64,000 bases of DNA from Antrihabitans stalagmiti. Its GTDB lineage: Bacteria > Actinomycetota > Actinomycetes > Mycobacteriales > Mycobacteriaceae. Where the stretch lies: the NCBI RefSeq assembly GCF_016482825.1, contig NZ_JAEMNV010000002.1:186001-250000 (forward strand). Reading direction: 5' to 3'. Position numbers and translations under genes: made by a program. The notes under the pieces are model-generated. The model was not told the DNA's origin. It saw only the letters and a list, made by a program, of their open reading frames with translations, and ran no database searches. This document shows, piece after piece, positions 53,789-62,400 of this stretch (positions are counted from its first letter, which is position 1; each line of letters starts with the position of its first letter).

Positions 53789-55009
53789 GTGCTTGCACCT
53801 GAGCGACGCAGCCGCGGCGACCTGATCGCGGCTGCCCTGATCGTGGTGTTCGTCATCGCTGCAGCAACCGTCGTCTGGTTGCGCAGCGATGCTCGCGGCA
53901 CCACATCCATCACCGCCGAATTTCCGGCCGTCCAGCCGGAAACCGCACTGTCAGTTCCTGAGAACCTCGGCGAGCGGTGGCGCGCGGACAGCGGTGTCAC
54001 CGATCTACCTCTCGTTGCAGAGGGCGCGGTCGTCACCGCGGACGGCGACGCCGTGATCGGTCGTGATCCGGCGACGGGCGACGAAATCTGGCGCTACCAG
54101 CGGAACATGCCACTGTGCGACGTCATCAGTGCATGGGGCGACGTCGTCGCGGTCTATCGCGATCGGCGAGGCTGCAGTCAGGTGACTGCGCTGCGCGGCT
54201 CCGACGGTCTGCGGCAAGGCAACAGAACGAGTGACGCCGACGATGCTGTGAACCTCGGCTTCGACGGAACGTACGTGCGTTCGCAGGGAGCGACGAGGAT
54301 CGAGTTGTGGCGATCCGACCTGGTCCGCACCGTCGAATACGGCAGGATCGATGCGCCCGTCAATCCGAACAGCCAACCGCGGTCGGGGTGCACGATCGAC
54401 TCCGCGGCGTCGAGTTCATCCAAACTTGCTGTGCTGGAACGCTGTCCCGGTGAGCCAACCGACCGGCTGACCGTTCAGAACCCCGCTCCGAAAGATGCAC
54501 AGAAGCCGGAGGAGTCAGGTTCTGTTGTGCTGGAGGAACTTTCGCCCGGCACCAGCGGCGTGCGGATCCTTGCAACGGCAGGAGACAAGACCGCTCTCTA
54601 CCTGCCCGGCGACGGCGGAGCCTCGAAACCGCGGATCGGCGTGTTCGACGGCAACGCGAAAGCTATTGCGCAGTACCCGCTTCCAGCGTTGCTCTCCCCC
54701 GACGCGAAAGTATCGAAAGTTGGCACGGGGTACAACATCTGGACGGGTTCGCAGGTCGTCGCGCTGAGTTCGACGGATCTGGCACCGCTCTGGACGTTCG
54801 ACGGTGCACTCGGCCCGGGTGGTGCTATGGCGGGTCGAACGTTGATTCCCGTCGCCGACGGTATAGCCGTCGTCGATCCGATCACCGGGCAGCAGCAATC
54901 GCGAATCACCTTTGCACGCAACGATTCCGCGTCAGGACCCATCACGACAGCGGTGCTCGGCAACTACGTCTTCGAACAGCGGGGAAGCCAGCTCGTCGCG
55001 CTCGGTTGA
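53789..55009 (+). CDS. Membrane-anchored PQQ/beta-propeller-like protein (Rv3212 homologue)
   Basis: A 406-residue protein with a signal-anchor at residues 10-30 (GDLIAAALIVVFVIAAATVVWL) and an extracytoplasmic region that repeats propeller-type blades, for example GRDPATGDEIWRYQR, ALRGSDGLRQGN and SSTDLAPLWTFDG. The Trp-containing aW/LWTFDG blade ends recall PQQ-like beta-propellers, but I see no cofactor-binding residues, so it probably acts as a scaffold or binding protein. It follows rhlE by 9 bp, and Cys pairs (CDVI/GCSQ, GCTI/ERCP) could form disulfides. Confidence 0.85.
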   Translation: MLAPERRSRGDLIAAALIVVFVIAAATVVWLRSDARGTTSITAEFPAVQPETALSVPENLGERWRADSGVTDLPLVAEGAVVTADGDAVIGRDPATGDEIWRYQRNMPLCDVISAWGDVVAVYRDRRGCSQVTALRGSDGLRQGNRTSDADDAVNLGFDGTYVRSQGATRIELWRSDLVRTVEYGRIDAPVNPNSQPRSGCTIDSAASSSSKLAVLERCPGEPTDRLTVQNPAPKDAQKPEESGSVVLEELSPGTSGVRILATAGDKTALYLPGDGGASKPRIGVFDGNAKAIAQYPLPALLSPDAKVSKVGTGYNIWTGSQVVALSSTDLAPLWTFDGALGPGGAMAGRTLIPVADGIAVVDPITGQQQSRITFARNDSASGPITTAVLGNYVFEQRGSQLVALG

Positions 55010-55031
55010 CCGTGTCGAACCACCGGTTCAC

Positions 55032-55817
55032 TCAGGCGAACGTCTGCAGATCCTTGCCACCCCACCAGTAGTCGCACAGCGACCCGGCCAATTCGCGGTA
55101 CGCGTCGGCGCCCTTGCTGCGTTTGCCTGCCATAACCGACGCACCTGACGCCGATGCTTCGGCGAAACGCACCGTACGCGGAATGGCGGGCGCAAGCACC
55201 GGAAGGCCGTAGCGATCCGACACGTCCGCCAACACGTCGCGAGCGTGCGTCGTCCGTGAGTCGTAGAGGGTCGGCAACGCGCCGAGCAGTTCCAGATTCG
55301 GATTCGTGATCTCTTTGACCTCGGACACGGTCCGAAGCAGTTGGCCGACGCCGCGGTGGGCGAGGGTCTCGCACTGCAGTGGAATCAATACCGAATCAGC
55401 GGCAGTCAGACCGTTCAGCGTCATGATGCCGAGCGATGGCGGGCAATCGATGATGATCACATCGAACTCGTCGCGCAGCGGAGCCAGCGCCCGCTTGAGC
55501 GCAAATTCGCGACCTGGCTTCATCAACAGCACAGCATCAGCGCCCGCGAGATCGATGGTCGCAGGAAGCAGCGAAACACCGTCGACCGTATCGAGCAAAA
55601 CTTCTTTCGCGTGCACACCGTCGGTGAGCACGTCGTAGATCGAGGCCTCCAGTCGATCGGGATTGTGCCCGAGCGAAAACGTAAGACACCCTTGGGGATC
55701 AAGATCAACCACGAGGACTCGCTGGTCACGGGCCGCGAGCGCTGCACCCAGTGAGGCCACCGTCGTCGTCTTGGCTACCCCACCCTTTTGATTCGCCACC
55801 GCGAGAACCGTAGTCAC
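55032..55817 (-). CDS. ParA/Soj-family ATPase (Rv3213c homologue)
   Basis: A 261-residue Walker-type ATPase of the ParA/MinD group. The deviant Walker A is KGGVAKTT at residues 11-18 (both signature lysines), A' is VVDLDPQG, and Walker B is IIIDCPPSLG. It lacks the N-terminal DNA-binding extension. No parB is adjacent, so this is an orphan ParA, which may position cargo other than the chromosome origin; the true partition pair should lie elsewhere. GTG 55817 has GGAAGGA upstream. It is convergent with the beta-propeller gene. Confidence 0.92.
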   Translation of the reverse strand: MTTVLAVANQKGGVAKTTTVASLGAALAARDQRVLVVDLDPQGCLTFSLGHNPDRLEASIYDVLTDGVHAKEVLLDTVDGVSLLPATIDLAGADAVLLMKPGREFALKRALAPLRDEFDVIIIDCPPSLGIMTLNGLTAADSVLIPLQCETLAHRGVGQLLRTVSEVKEITNPNLELLGALPTLYDSRTTHARDVLADVSDRYGLPVLAPAIPRTVRFAEASASGASVMAGKRSKGADAYRELAGSLCDYWWGGKDLQTFA

Positions 55818-56024
55818 CGCACCGATCCTTCCGTAGTTTCATGAATCCGGCGACTATTTGCTGGTAGCTAGCACTCTGCGAGCACTATCAGCGTCGGCAC
55901 GGCCACGTTTGGACACCCTCGCCACGAGCCGCGTCGGTAGAGGTATACCCCGTCGTGGTCGCATTGGAACGCGCGACACCTGATACCCGCCCGAATGCGG
56001 TCCAGCGCGAGGCATGATTGGACC

Positions 56025-56636
56025 ATGATTGCCCCGATCGGCCGCCTGATAGTGATGCGTCACGGCGAAACCGAATGGTCGAGATCCGGTAAACACACCG
56101 GACAGACCGACCTCCCGCTCACCGACCTCGGCGAGGCTCAGGCCCGTGCTGCCGGTGCCGAGCTGGCACTGCTCGAGTTGGACAACCCGCTTGTGCTTTC
56201 CAGTCCGCGAACCCGAGCTCTTCGCACAGCAGAGTCGGCGGGAGTGACCGTCGATCGAGTGTGGGACGACCTCGTCGAGTGGGACTACGGCGACTACGAA
56301 GGCCTCACCACCCCCGAGATCCGCGAGACCGTTCCGCATTGGACCGTGTGGACCCACCCCTGTCCCGGCGGCGAGTCCGCCGAGTCGGTGCAAAGCCGGG
56401 CCGATACCGTGCTGTCCGTCGTGACGCCGCAACTCGAGGAACGAGATGTGCTGCTGTTCGGACACGGCCACTTCACCCGCGCCCTGATCGCGCGCTGGAC
56501 CCAATTGCCCGTGTCGGAAGGTCGCCGATTCGGGATGGCGGCCGCATCCCATTCGGTCCTCGGATACGAGCACGGCTGCCAGCAGATCTACCTTCACAAC
56601 GTGTTTCCACGAGGAGTAACAGAGGGAGTTGCATGA
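56025..56636 (+). CDS. Histidine phosphatase family protein (Rv3214/gpm2-like)
   Basis: A 203-residue member of the phosphoglycerate-mutase superfamily. The catalytic RHGE motif appears in VMRHGETEWS, the second histidine in FGHGHFTRALIAR, and TGQTDLPLTDLGEAQA and SSPRTRALRTAE are the other phosphate-pocket segments. The M. tuberculosis homologue has acid-phosphatase rather than mutase activity. Its stop overlaps the ATG of the acetyltransferase gene (ATGA). ATG 56025 is used because RLIVMRHGE then falls at the normal distance. Confidence 0.9.
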   Translation: MIAPIGRLIVMRHGETEWSRSGKHTGQTDLPLTDLGEAQARAAGAELALLELDNPLVLSSPRTRALRTAESAGVTVDRVWDDLVEWDYGDYEGLTTPEIRETVPHWTVWTHPCPGGESAESVQSRADTVLSVVTPQLEERDVLLFGHGHFTRALIARWTQLPVSEGRRFGMAAASHSVLGYEHGCQQIYLHNVFPRGVTEGVA

Positions 56637-57109
56637 TCCGCCGCGCCACCCGGGACGACGTACCCGCGATCGCCGAACTCGTCTACGAGTTGGCCGAGTA
56701 CGAGAAGGCGCGCCACGAGTGCACCCTGACCGTCGAGCAACTCGACGTCGCGTTGTTCGGTCCTTCTCCTGCGCTGTTCGCACACGTCGTCGAAGTCGAC
56801 GAAACCATCGTCGGAACGGCTGTCTGGTTTCTCAATTTCTCGACGTGGGACGGGGTACACGGCATCTACCTCGAGGACCTCTACGTCACCCCACAGCAGC
56901 GGGGCGCCGGGCACGGCAAGGCTCTGCTGGCCGCGCTGGCGCGCGAATGCACCGAGCAGGGCTACAGCAGGCTCAGCTGGGCGGTTCTCGACTGGAATGC
57001 GCCGTCGATCGCGTTCTACGAAGCACTCGGCGCCCGCCCACAGGACGAGTGGACGACCTACAGGCTCAACGGCGAGGCGCTTACTCGACTCGGCTCGATG
57101 CCCACATAG
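56633..57109 (+). CDS. GNAT-family N-acetyltransferase
   Basis: A 158-residue GNAT enzyme that moves acetyl from acetyl-CoA to an amine. The CoA-binding loop Q/RxxGxG/A reads QQRGAGHGKALLAALA (about residues 87-102), preceded by the strand YLEDLYVTP, with the closing segment NAPSIAFYEALGARP. The order of motifs and the YLEDLYV strand resemble diamine/thialysine acetyltransferases. ATG 56633 overlaps the upstream phosphatase stop. Confidence 0.92.
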   Translation: MIRRATRDDVPAIAELVYELAEYEKARHECTLTVEQLDVALFGPSPALFAHVVEVDETIVGTAVWFLNFSTWDGVHGIYLEDLYVTPQQRGAGHGKALLAALARECTEQGYSRLSWAVLDWNAPSIAFYEALGARPQDEWTTYRLNGEALTRLGSMPT

Positions 57110-57232
57110 GTTTGGCCGACGTTCGAAGAACAGCACGAGCGCCCGACACCGCCGAGTACGGTGGGCGAGCGGTTACGAGCACCTCCCCAGACCGCAGGAC
57201 AACTGTTTCGGATTATCCGTGAAAGGTGCCCA

Positions 57233-57697
57233 ATGGCCCTGACGAATACCTTCGCCGTTTTTCAGACCGTCGTGCTCGCCGCATGGTTCGGTGCGATGGT
57301 CTATTCGATCGTCGTCGTACAGCAGTTCCAGCTACGGGTGGCCGATCCGGAATCCTACGAAGACGTCGGTCAGTTGATGGCGAGCGGCTCCCGCAGACGG
57401 ATCCTGCGACTGGCTTTCCTGATCGGTGTGTCCGGGACCGGTCTCGCGATCAGCCGTGCCACCGCTGACCCCGGTCCGAGCGATACGTGGGTCGTCTTGA
57501 TGTGCGTCAAGCTGGCGCTGTACGTCGTCGCGTGCAGCGCCTTCGCCTACCAGTCGTGGTGGGTGTGGCCGCGTCGAATCTTCGCGCTGCCCGCAGAAAT
57601 GCCGGCCGTGCGGCGAACGTTCCTGATCACGTCGCTGGTGATGGCGACAGCACTCGGCCTGATGCTTGCCGTCGACGTGATCGCGGCGACGGCCTGA
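57233..57697 (+). CDS. Small four-helix membrane protein
   Basis: A 154-residue protein with four hydrophobic helices (about 5-28, 60-78, 88-108, 128-148). I do not recognise a characterised family. The first half carries QQFQLRVADPESYEDVGQLM between helices 1 and 2, and the end is MATALGLMLAVDVIAATA. ATG 57233 has AAAGG upstream and is preferred to open frame further 5'. The stop TGA at 57695-57697 lies one base before the convergent CysO-like gene ends. Confidence 0.8.
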   Translation: MALTNTFAVFQTVVLAAWFGAMVYSIVVVQQFQLRVADPESYEDVGQLMASGSRRRILRLAFLIGVSGTGLAISRATADPGPSDTWVVLMCVKLALYVVACSAFAYQSWWVWPRRIFALPAEMPAVRRTFLITSLVMATALGLMLAVDVIAATA

Positions 57698-57698
57698 C

Positions 57699-57974
57699 TC
57701 AGGCGCCGCCCGCCATCGCCGACAGGATGGTGATCGCCGAGCCTTCCTTCACCTCGGTGTCCAAGCCTTGCTCGTTGCGAACGTCGTTGTCGTCGACGTA
57801 GACGTTGACGAACCGGTGCAGCTTGCCGTCGGACGCGATCCGGCCTTCGAGGCTGGCGTACCGAGACTCGAGGTCGGCAAGCACCGCAGCTACCGTGGAT
57901 CCGGACGCCTCGACCAGCTTCACCCCGCCGGTGTGGCGACGAAGCACCGTCGGAATTGTGACCGTAACCGCCAT
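57699..57974 (-). CDS. CysO/MoaD-like sulfur-carrier protein with C-terminal GGA
   Basis: A 91-residue beta-grasp protein close to M. tuberculosis CysO: TVTIPTVLRRHTGGVK opens it and GKLHRFVNVYVDDNDVR is the central strand-loop. Carriers of this group must end in Gly-Gly to be adenylated by MoeZ; here the gene reads Gly-Gly-Ala before the stop, so one residue must be removed first, perhaps by a JAMM peptidase like Mec. It has AAGGAG about 15 bases before ATG 57974. No cysM or mec is adjacent, unlike M. tuberculosis. Confidence 0.9.
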   Translation of the reverse strand: MAVTVTIPTVLRRHTGGVKLVEASGSTVAAVLADLESRYASLEGRIASDGKLHRFVNVYVDDNDVRNEQGLDTEVKEGSAITILSAMAGGA

Positions 57975-58151
57975 GACGAATGTGTCCTCTCCTTGGCCCA
58001 GCTTGCTCCGGCACGAGACTGCGCTTGGGCGATGCTACGCCGAGTCGGCATCACGGGATTGGAAATCTCGTCACCGTCTGGACCGACTCGACGCTACGGT
58101 GGGAGAATAGGCCCGCCAGGACGCGGCGAATCGGACCGAGAGGACTCCATC

Positions 58152-59444
58152 GTGAACGACGAGTACGACGTGCTGGTCGCCGGTGGCAGCCTGGCGGGCT
58201 GCGCAACGGCAATCAATCTCGGTCGCAAAGGTTTTCGCGTCGGCGTGCTGGAAGCGCATCGCGATCCCGACTTCTACAAGCGTGTGTGTACCCACCTGAT
58301 CCAACCGACGGCGCTGCCGACGTTGCAGCGCCTCGAGCTCGACACCGCAATCGAGGCAGCCGGCGGAGTCAAGATGCACGCCTCGTTCTGGACGCCCGTC
58401 GGCTGGGCGCACGAACGCGACGCAGGCGAAATGGACCGCCACGGCTACATCCTTCGGCGGTCGGTGCTCGACCCCGTGATTCGTGAGATGGCCACCGCGA
58501 CGCCTGGCGTCGACATGTTGCTCGGCGCGAAGGTGCGCGATCTCCACCGCGACGGCAACGGCCGAATCGACGGTGTGGTGACACGCATCGACGGCGCCGA
58601 GCACACGTTGCGCGCACGGCTGGTTGTCGGCGCCGACGGCGCCAACTCGCGAATCGCCGACGCCGCAGCGCTACCTGCGAAGCTGTCACCGAACCGCCGC
58701 GCCAGTTATTTCGCGTACTTCCGCAACGTGCCGATTCCCGAAGGCAACTTCCGGGTTTGGTTGATGCCACCCGATGCGCTCGGCCTGATCGGCTCGGACG
58801 ACGGCGTCACCCTCGTCTCGATGTTGATCGACAAGTCACGGGTACCGGAACTGCTCGAAGGCGGCGAAGACTACCTTCGGCGACGCTTCGCCGAGCTTCC
58901 CGATGCACCGGATCTGTCTCAGGCACATCGTGTTTCCGACATCGTCGGAACGAAAGACCGACCGAATATGACGCGGTTCCGGGTTGTTCGCCCAGGTTTA
59001 GCGCTCGTCGGTGATGCGGCGCTTGCGGCCGATCCGCTGCGCGGTGTCGGGTGCGGTTGGGCGCTCGAAGGTGCCGAGTGGCTCGCCGACGCCATCTCCG
59101 ACGCCCTGGCCGAGGGCGATCCACAGGCGATCGATGCCGGCTTGAAGCGTTACCAGCGCAAGCATCGCAGGCAGTTGCTGCCGCAGCAGGCGATGTTCAA
59201 CCGGAACAGCCGCCAGGCCGCACCACCGCCACCTGTGCGAAAGTTGCTCGCGACCGTTGCGGCAGATCCCTATGTCGCGCAACGATTCTGGCCGGTCATT
59301 GCCCGAAGCGCGTCCGCGCGGACCCTGCTGGATCGGCGCGTGTTCTCGGCTCTTCGACGCTCCGGTGGTCGCAGCCTCGACGCGTGGCGGATTCCAGAAT
59401 GCACTCAAGCGGACACGGTCGACGCCCGGGCCGACGTCGGCTGA
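58152..59444 (+). CDS. FAD-dependent oxidoreductase (monooxygenase/reductase type)
   Basis: A 430-residue flavoprotein of the FAD-binding_3 / geranylgeranyl-reductase-like group. The ADP-binding motif reads VLVAGGSLAGCATAINL (about residues 8-24), the second FAD motif is RLVVGADGANSRIADA, and GLALVGDAALAADPLRG is the third. The C-terminal 60 residues differ from tetracycline-type monooxygenases. GTG 58152 follows GAGAGGA by a few bases. Substrate is unknown. It faces the PKS gene tail to tail with no gap, so it is not cotranscribed with it, although tailoring of the polyketide is possible. Confidence 0.88.
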   Translation: MNDEYDVLVAGGSLAGCATAINLGRKGFRVGVLEAHRDPDFYKRVCTHLIQPTALPTLQRLELDTAIEAAGGVKMHASFWTPVGWAHERDAGEMDRHGYILRRSVLDPVIREMATATPGVDMLLGAKVRDLHRDGNGRIDGVVTRIDGAEHTLRARLVVGADGANSRIADAAALPAKLSPNRRASYFAYFRNVPIPEGNFRVWLMPPDALGLIGSDDGVTLVSMLIDKSRVPELLEGGEDYLRRRFAELPDAPDLSQAHRVSDIVGTKDRPNMTRFRVVRPGLALVGDAALAADPLRGVGCGWALEGAEWLADAISDALAEGDPQAIDAGLKRYQRKHRRQLLPQQAMFNRNSRQAAPPPPVRKLLATVAADPYVAQRFWPVIARSASARTLLDRRVFSALRRSGGRSLDAWRIPECTQADTVDARADVG

Positions 59445-62400
59445 TCAGAACGATCCGAATTCCTCGTCCACCAGGTCGAACAGTTCGTCGTCTGTCACCG
59501 AGTCGAGCGCCGTCGCCTCTTTTTGTTTCGATCCGAGCTGCGCCCGCATCTCTGCCTCGAAGCGACTCAACGTCGCGCGTGCCGACTCTCGATCGTCCTC
59601 GTCGGTCAGCGATGTCAGCAGAGTTTCTATCTGGCGCAGCGCACCGCTGATCCGTTCGAGCGACGACGGAGCCGACCGGGTACCCAGTGCCGACGTCACG
59701 AAATCCGCGACCGCACGCGGCGTCGGGTAGTCGAAGACGAGGGTCGACGGCAGTCTGAAACCGGTCGCGCGTGCCAGCCGGTTACGCAATTCGACCGCGG
59801 CAAGCGAATCGAGGCCCAGGTCGGCGAACGTCGTTGCCGGATCGACAATTTGGGTGTTCGCAACCACCGCAACATGTTCGCGCACCAGGTCCAGGACTGC
59901 CTTCGCACGGTCCGCGCCGGCCATGGCTGCCAACTGCGCCGAGACTCCGGAATGGTGTGGGGCGGATCGTGGTGCCAGGCCGCCGAGCAGTTCGTGTTCT
60001 TGCCCGGCGCGACGTGCCTGCGGGTCGGTCCGCAGCGCTGCCAGCACGGCCTTGTCTGTCGACAGCGCGGCATCGAACAGTTCGAGGCCCGCGTCGCGCG
60101 TGAGCGGGACGAGACCGAGCCGTTGCCAACGGGCGAGGTCGGTCGCGGTGAGTTTCGCGGACATTCCGCCGTCGGTCGTCCCATCGATGCTCCAGGGCCC
60201 CCAAGCCAACGACGTCGCCGGATAACCGGCAGCTCGTCGATCGCGTGCCAGTGCATCGAGTGCGGCGTTCGCCGCAGCGTAATTGCCTTGTCCCGCAGTA
60301 CCAAGCAGCCCCGCAATCGACGAGAACACAACAAAGGCCGACAGATTCAGACTTCGTGTCAACTCATCCAGCGCCAGCGCACCGTCTACCTTCGGTGCCC
60401 ACACCCGATCCAGTTGCGTAGGTGTCATCGACTCGATCGTGGCGTCGTCGAGGACCCCGGCCGCGTGGATCACCACAGAAAGTGGTTGTTCGGTCGGTAT
60501 CGCCGCCACGACCGATTGCAGCGCGGTTCGATCGGTGACATCGCACGCCGATACCGTTACTGCACAACCCAACTCGGTGAGTTCCGCGATCAGCTCGTTC
60601 GACCCCTGCGCTGCTCGACCACGACGGCTCACCAATACCAAGCGCCGTACTCCGTGCGTCACGACGAGGTGCCGCGCCAACGCCCCACCCAACCCACCGG
60701 TGCCGCCGGTGATCAACACGGTCCCAGCCCATCCCATCGGCGCGCGCGTTTCGACCGCGAGGCGGACCAATCGGGGTACCTCGACAACGCCTGCACGGCA
60801 ACGCACCTGCGAATGTGGCGACGCCAAGATCGCAGCAAAGTCGGTGCCGTCCGGATCGTCGGTATCCACAAGCACGAACCGGCCCGGATGCTCCGATTGC
60901 GCCGAGCGGACCAAACCCCACACACCCGCAATCGATTCGGTCGTCAACACGACCATGCGTGAATCGTCGGAGGCTTCGGCGAGGAATTTCTGCAGTTCCG
61001 CCAGCACCGACGCAAGGTCGCCGGCACCGTCGATGCGCAGTGTCTGCGTATGGGGTTCTTGGGTGGTCTGGTCGTCCAACTGCACTGGCACCCAGTTCAA
61101 TTCATAAAGTCCGTCGTTGCGAATCCAGTGGTGGTCGGTCAGCTGTGCCAGCTCGACCGGACGGTATACCAACTTGTCGATCGCGACGACGGGAGCGCCG
61201 AAGGAGTCCACCGCTGCGATCGTCCATGCCGAGTCGCCGCCGACACCGACACGCACACGTAGCGCCGTGACACCGGTCTTGAATCGGCGGACACCGTTCC
61301 AGCTGAACAGCATTCGCCCACTGCCAGTGCCGTCGAGCGACACCATCGCACCACCGTGGACGGCCGCATCGAAGAGTCCCGGGTGCAATCCGTATGCCGC
61401 GCCGAGTTGATCGTCGTCGAGCGAGGCCTCCACATACAGGGCATCATCGACGCGCCATGCTGCCCTGATGTCACGGAAGGTCGGGCCGTAATCGAAACCG
61501 GCCGAGGATAATTGGGCGTAGATCTCGTCGACACCCACAGGCTCGGCTCCGACCGGCGGCCAGACCCCGCCGGTGAGGTCGGCAAACGTCTCCAGTCCCG
61601 CGTCTGCGGTCGGCGCAATGGTTCCGGAAGCGTGACGTGTCCATTCCGCTTCGGCCGCATCAGCCGCATCGGGACGTGAATAGACCGCAACCGAGCGTGC
61701 ACCGACGTCGTCGGCGGCAGCGACTGTCACCTGGATCCGCACAACCTCTGCAGCGTCGAACGTGAGCGGGACTTCGAGTGTGAGTTCGTCGACGTAATCG
61801 CACCCGATTTGCTCACCGGCGCGCATAACCATCTCGACAAACGCTGTTCCCGGCACGACGATCACACCGAGCAACACATGGTCGGCGATCCACGGATGGG
61901 TGTCGACGGACAGGCGACCGCCGAAGATTCGCTCGCCTCGTCCCGCCACCGAGACGTCGCTGTCCAGGATCGGATGATCGAGTGTGCTCTCGGCCTGCGG
62001 AGCGGCGAGCCAAAAGCGTTGGTGCTGGAAGGGATAGCCCGGCAGATCCACTCGCTGCGCACCCTGTCCAGCAAAGAACCTGGCCCAGTCCACATGCACG
62101 CCATGGCAATGCGCTGTTGTCACCGCCCGCACCAGCGTCTGCACCTGCGACCTGCCTCGACGCTGCGTCGCAACCACCGCATCGGCATCGATCACACCCG
62201 ATAGCACCGCATCCGGACCCACCTCAACGAACCGCGAACCACCCACCGCCTGCGCGGCCCTGATCCCGTCAGCGAAGCGGACCGGCTCCCGCACCTGCCG
62301 CACCCAATACCCCGGATCAGCGAACAACTCCGTCTCCACCCGACCGGTCACAGTCGACACCAACGCAACACGAGGCAAGTTCCAGGTCAGATTCTGCGCC

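Noticed and set aside
57768-58151. 5' extension of the flavoprotein gene
   Set aside because: It is antisense to the CysO-like gene; GTG 58152 has a ribosome site and starts directly before the FAD motif.
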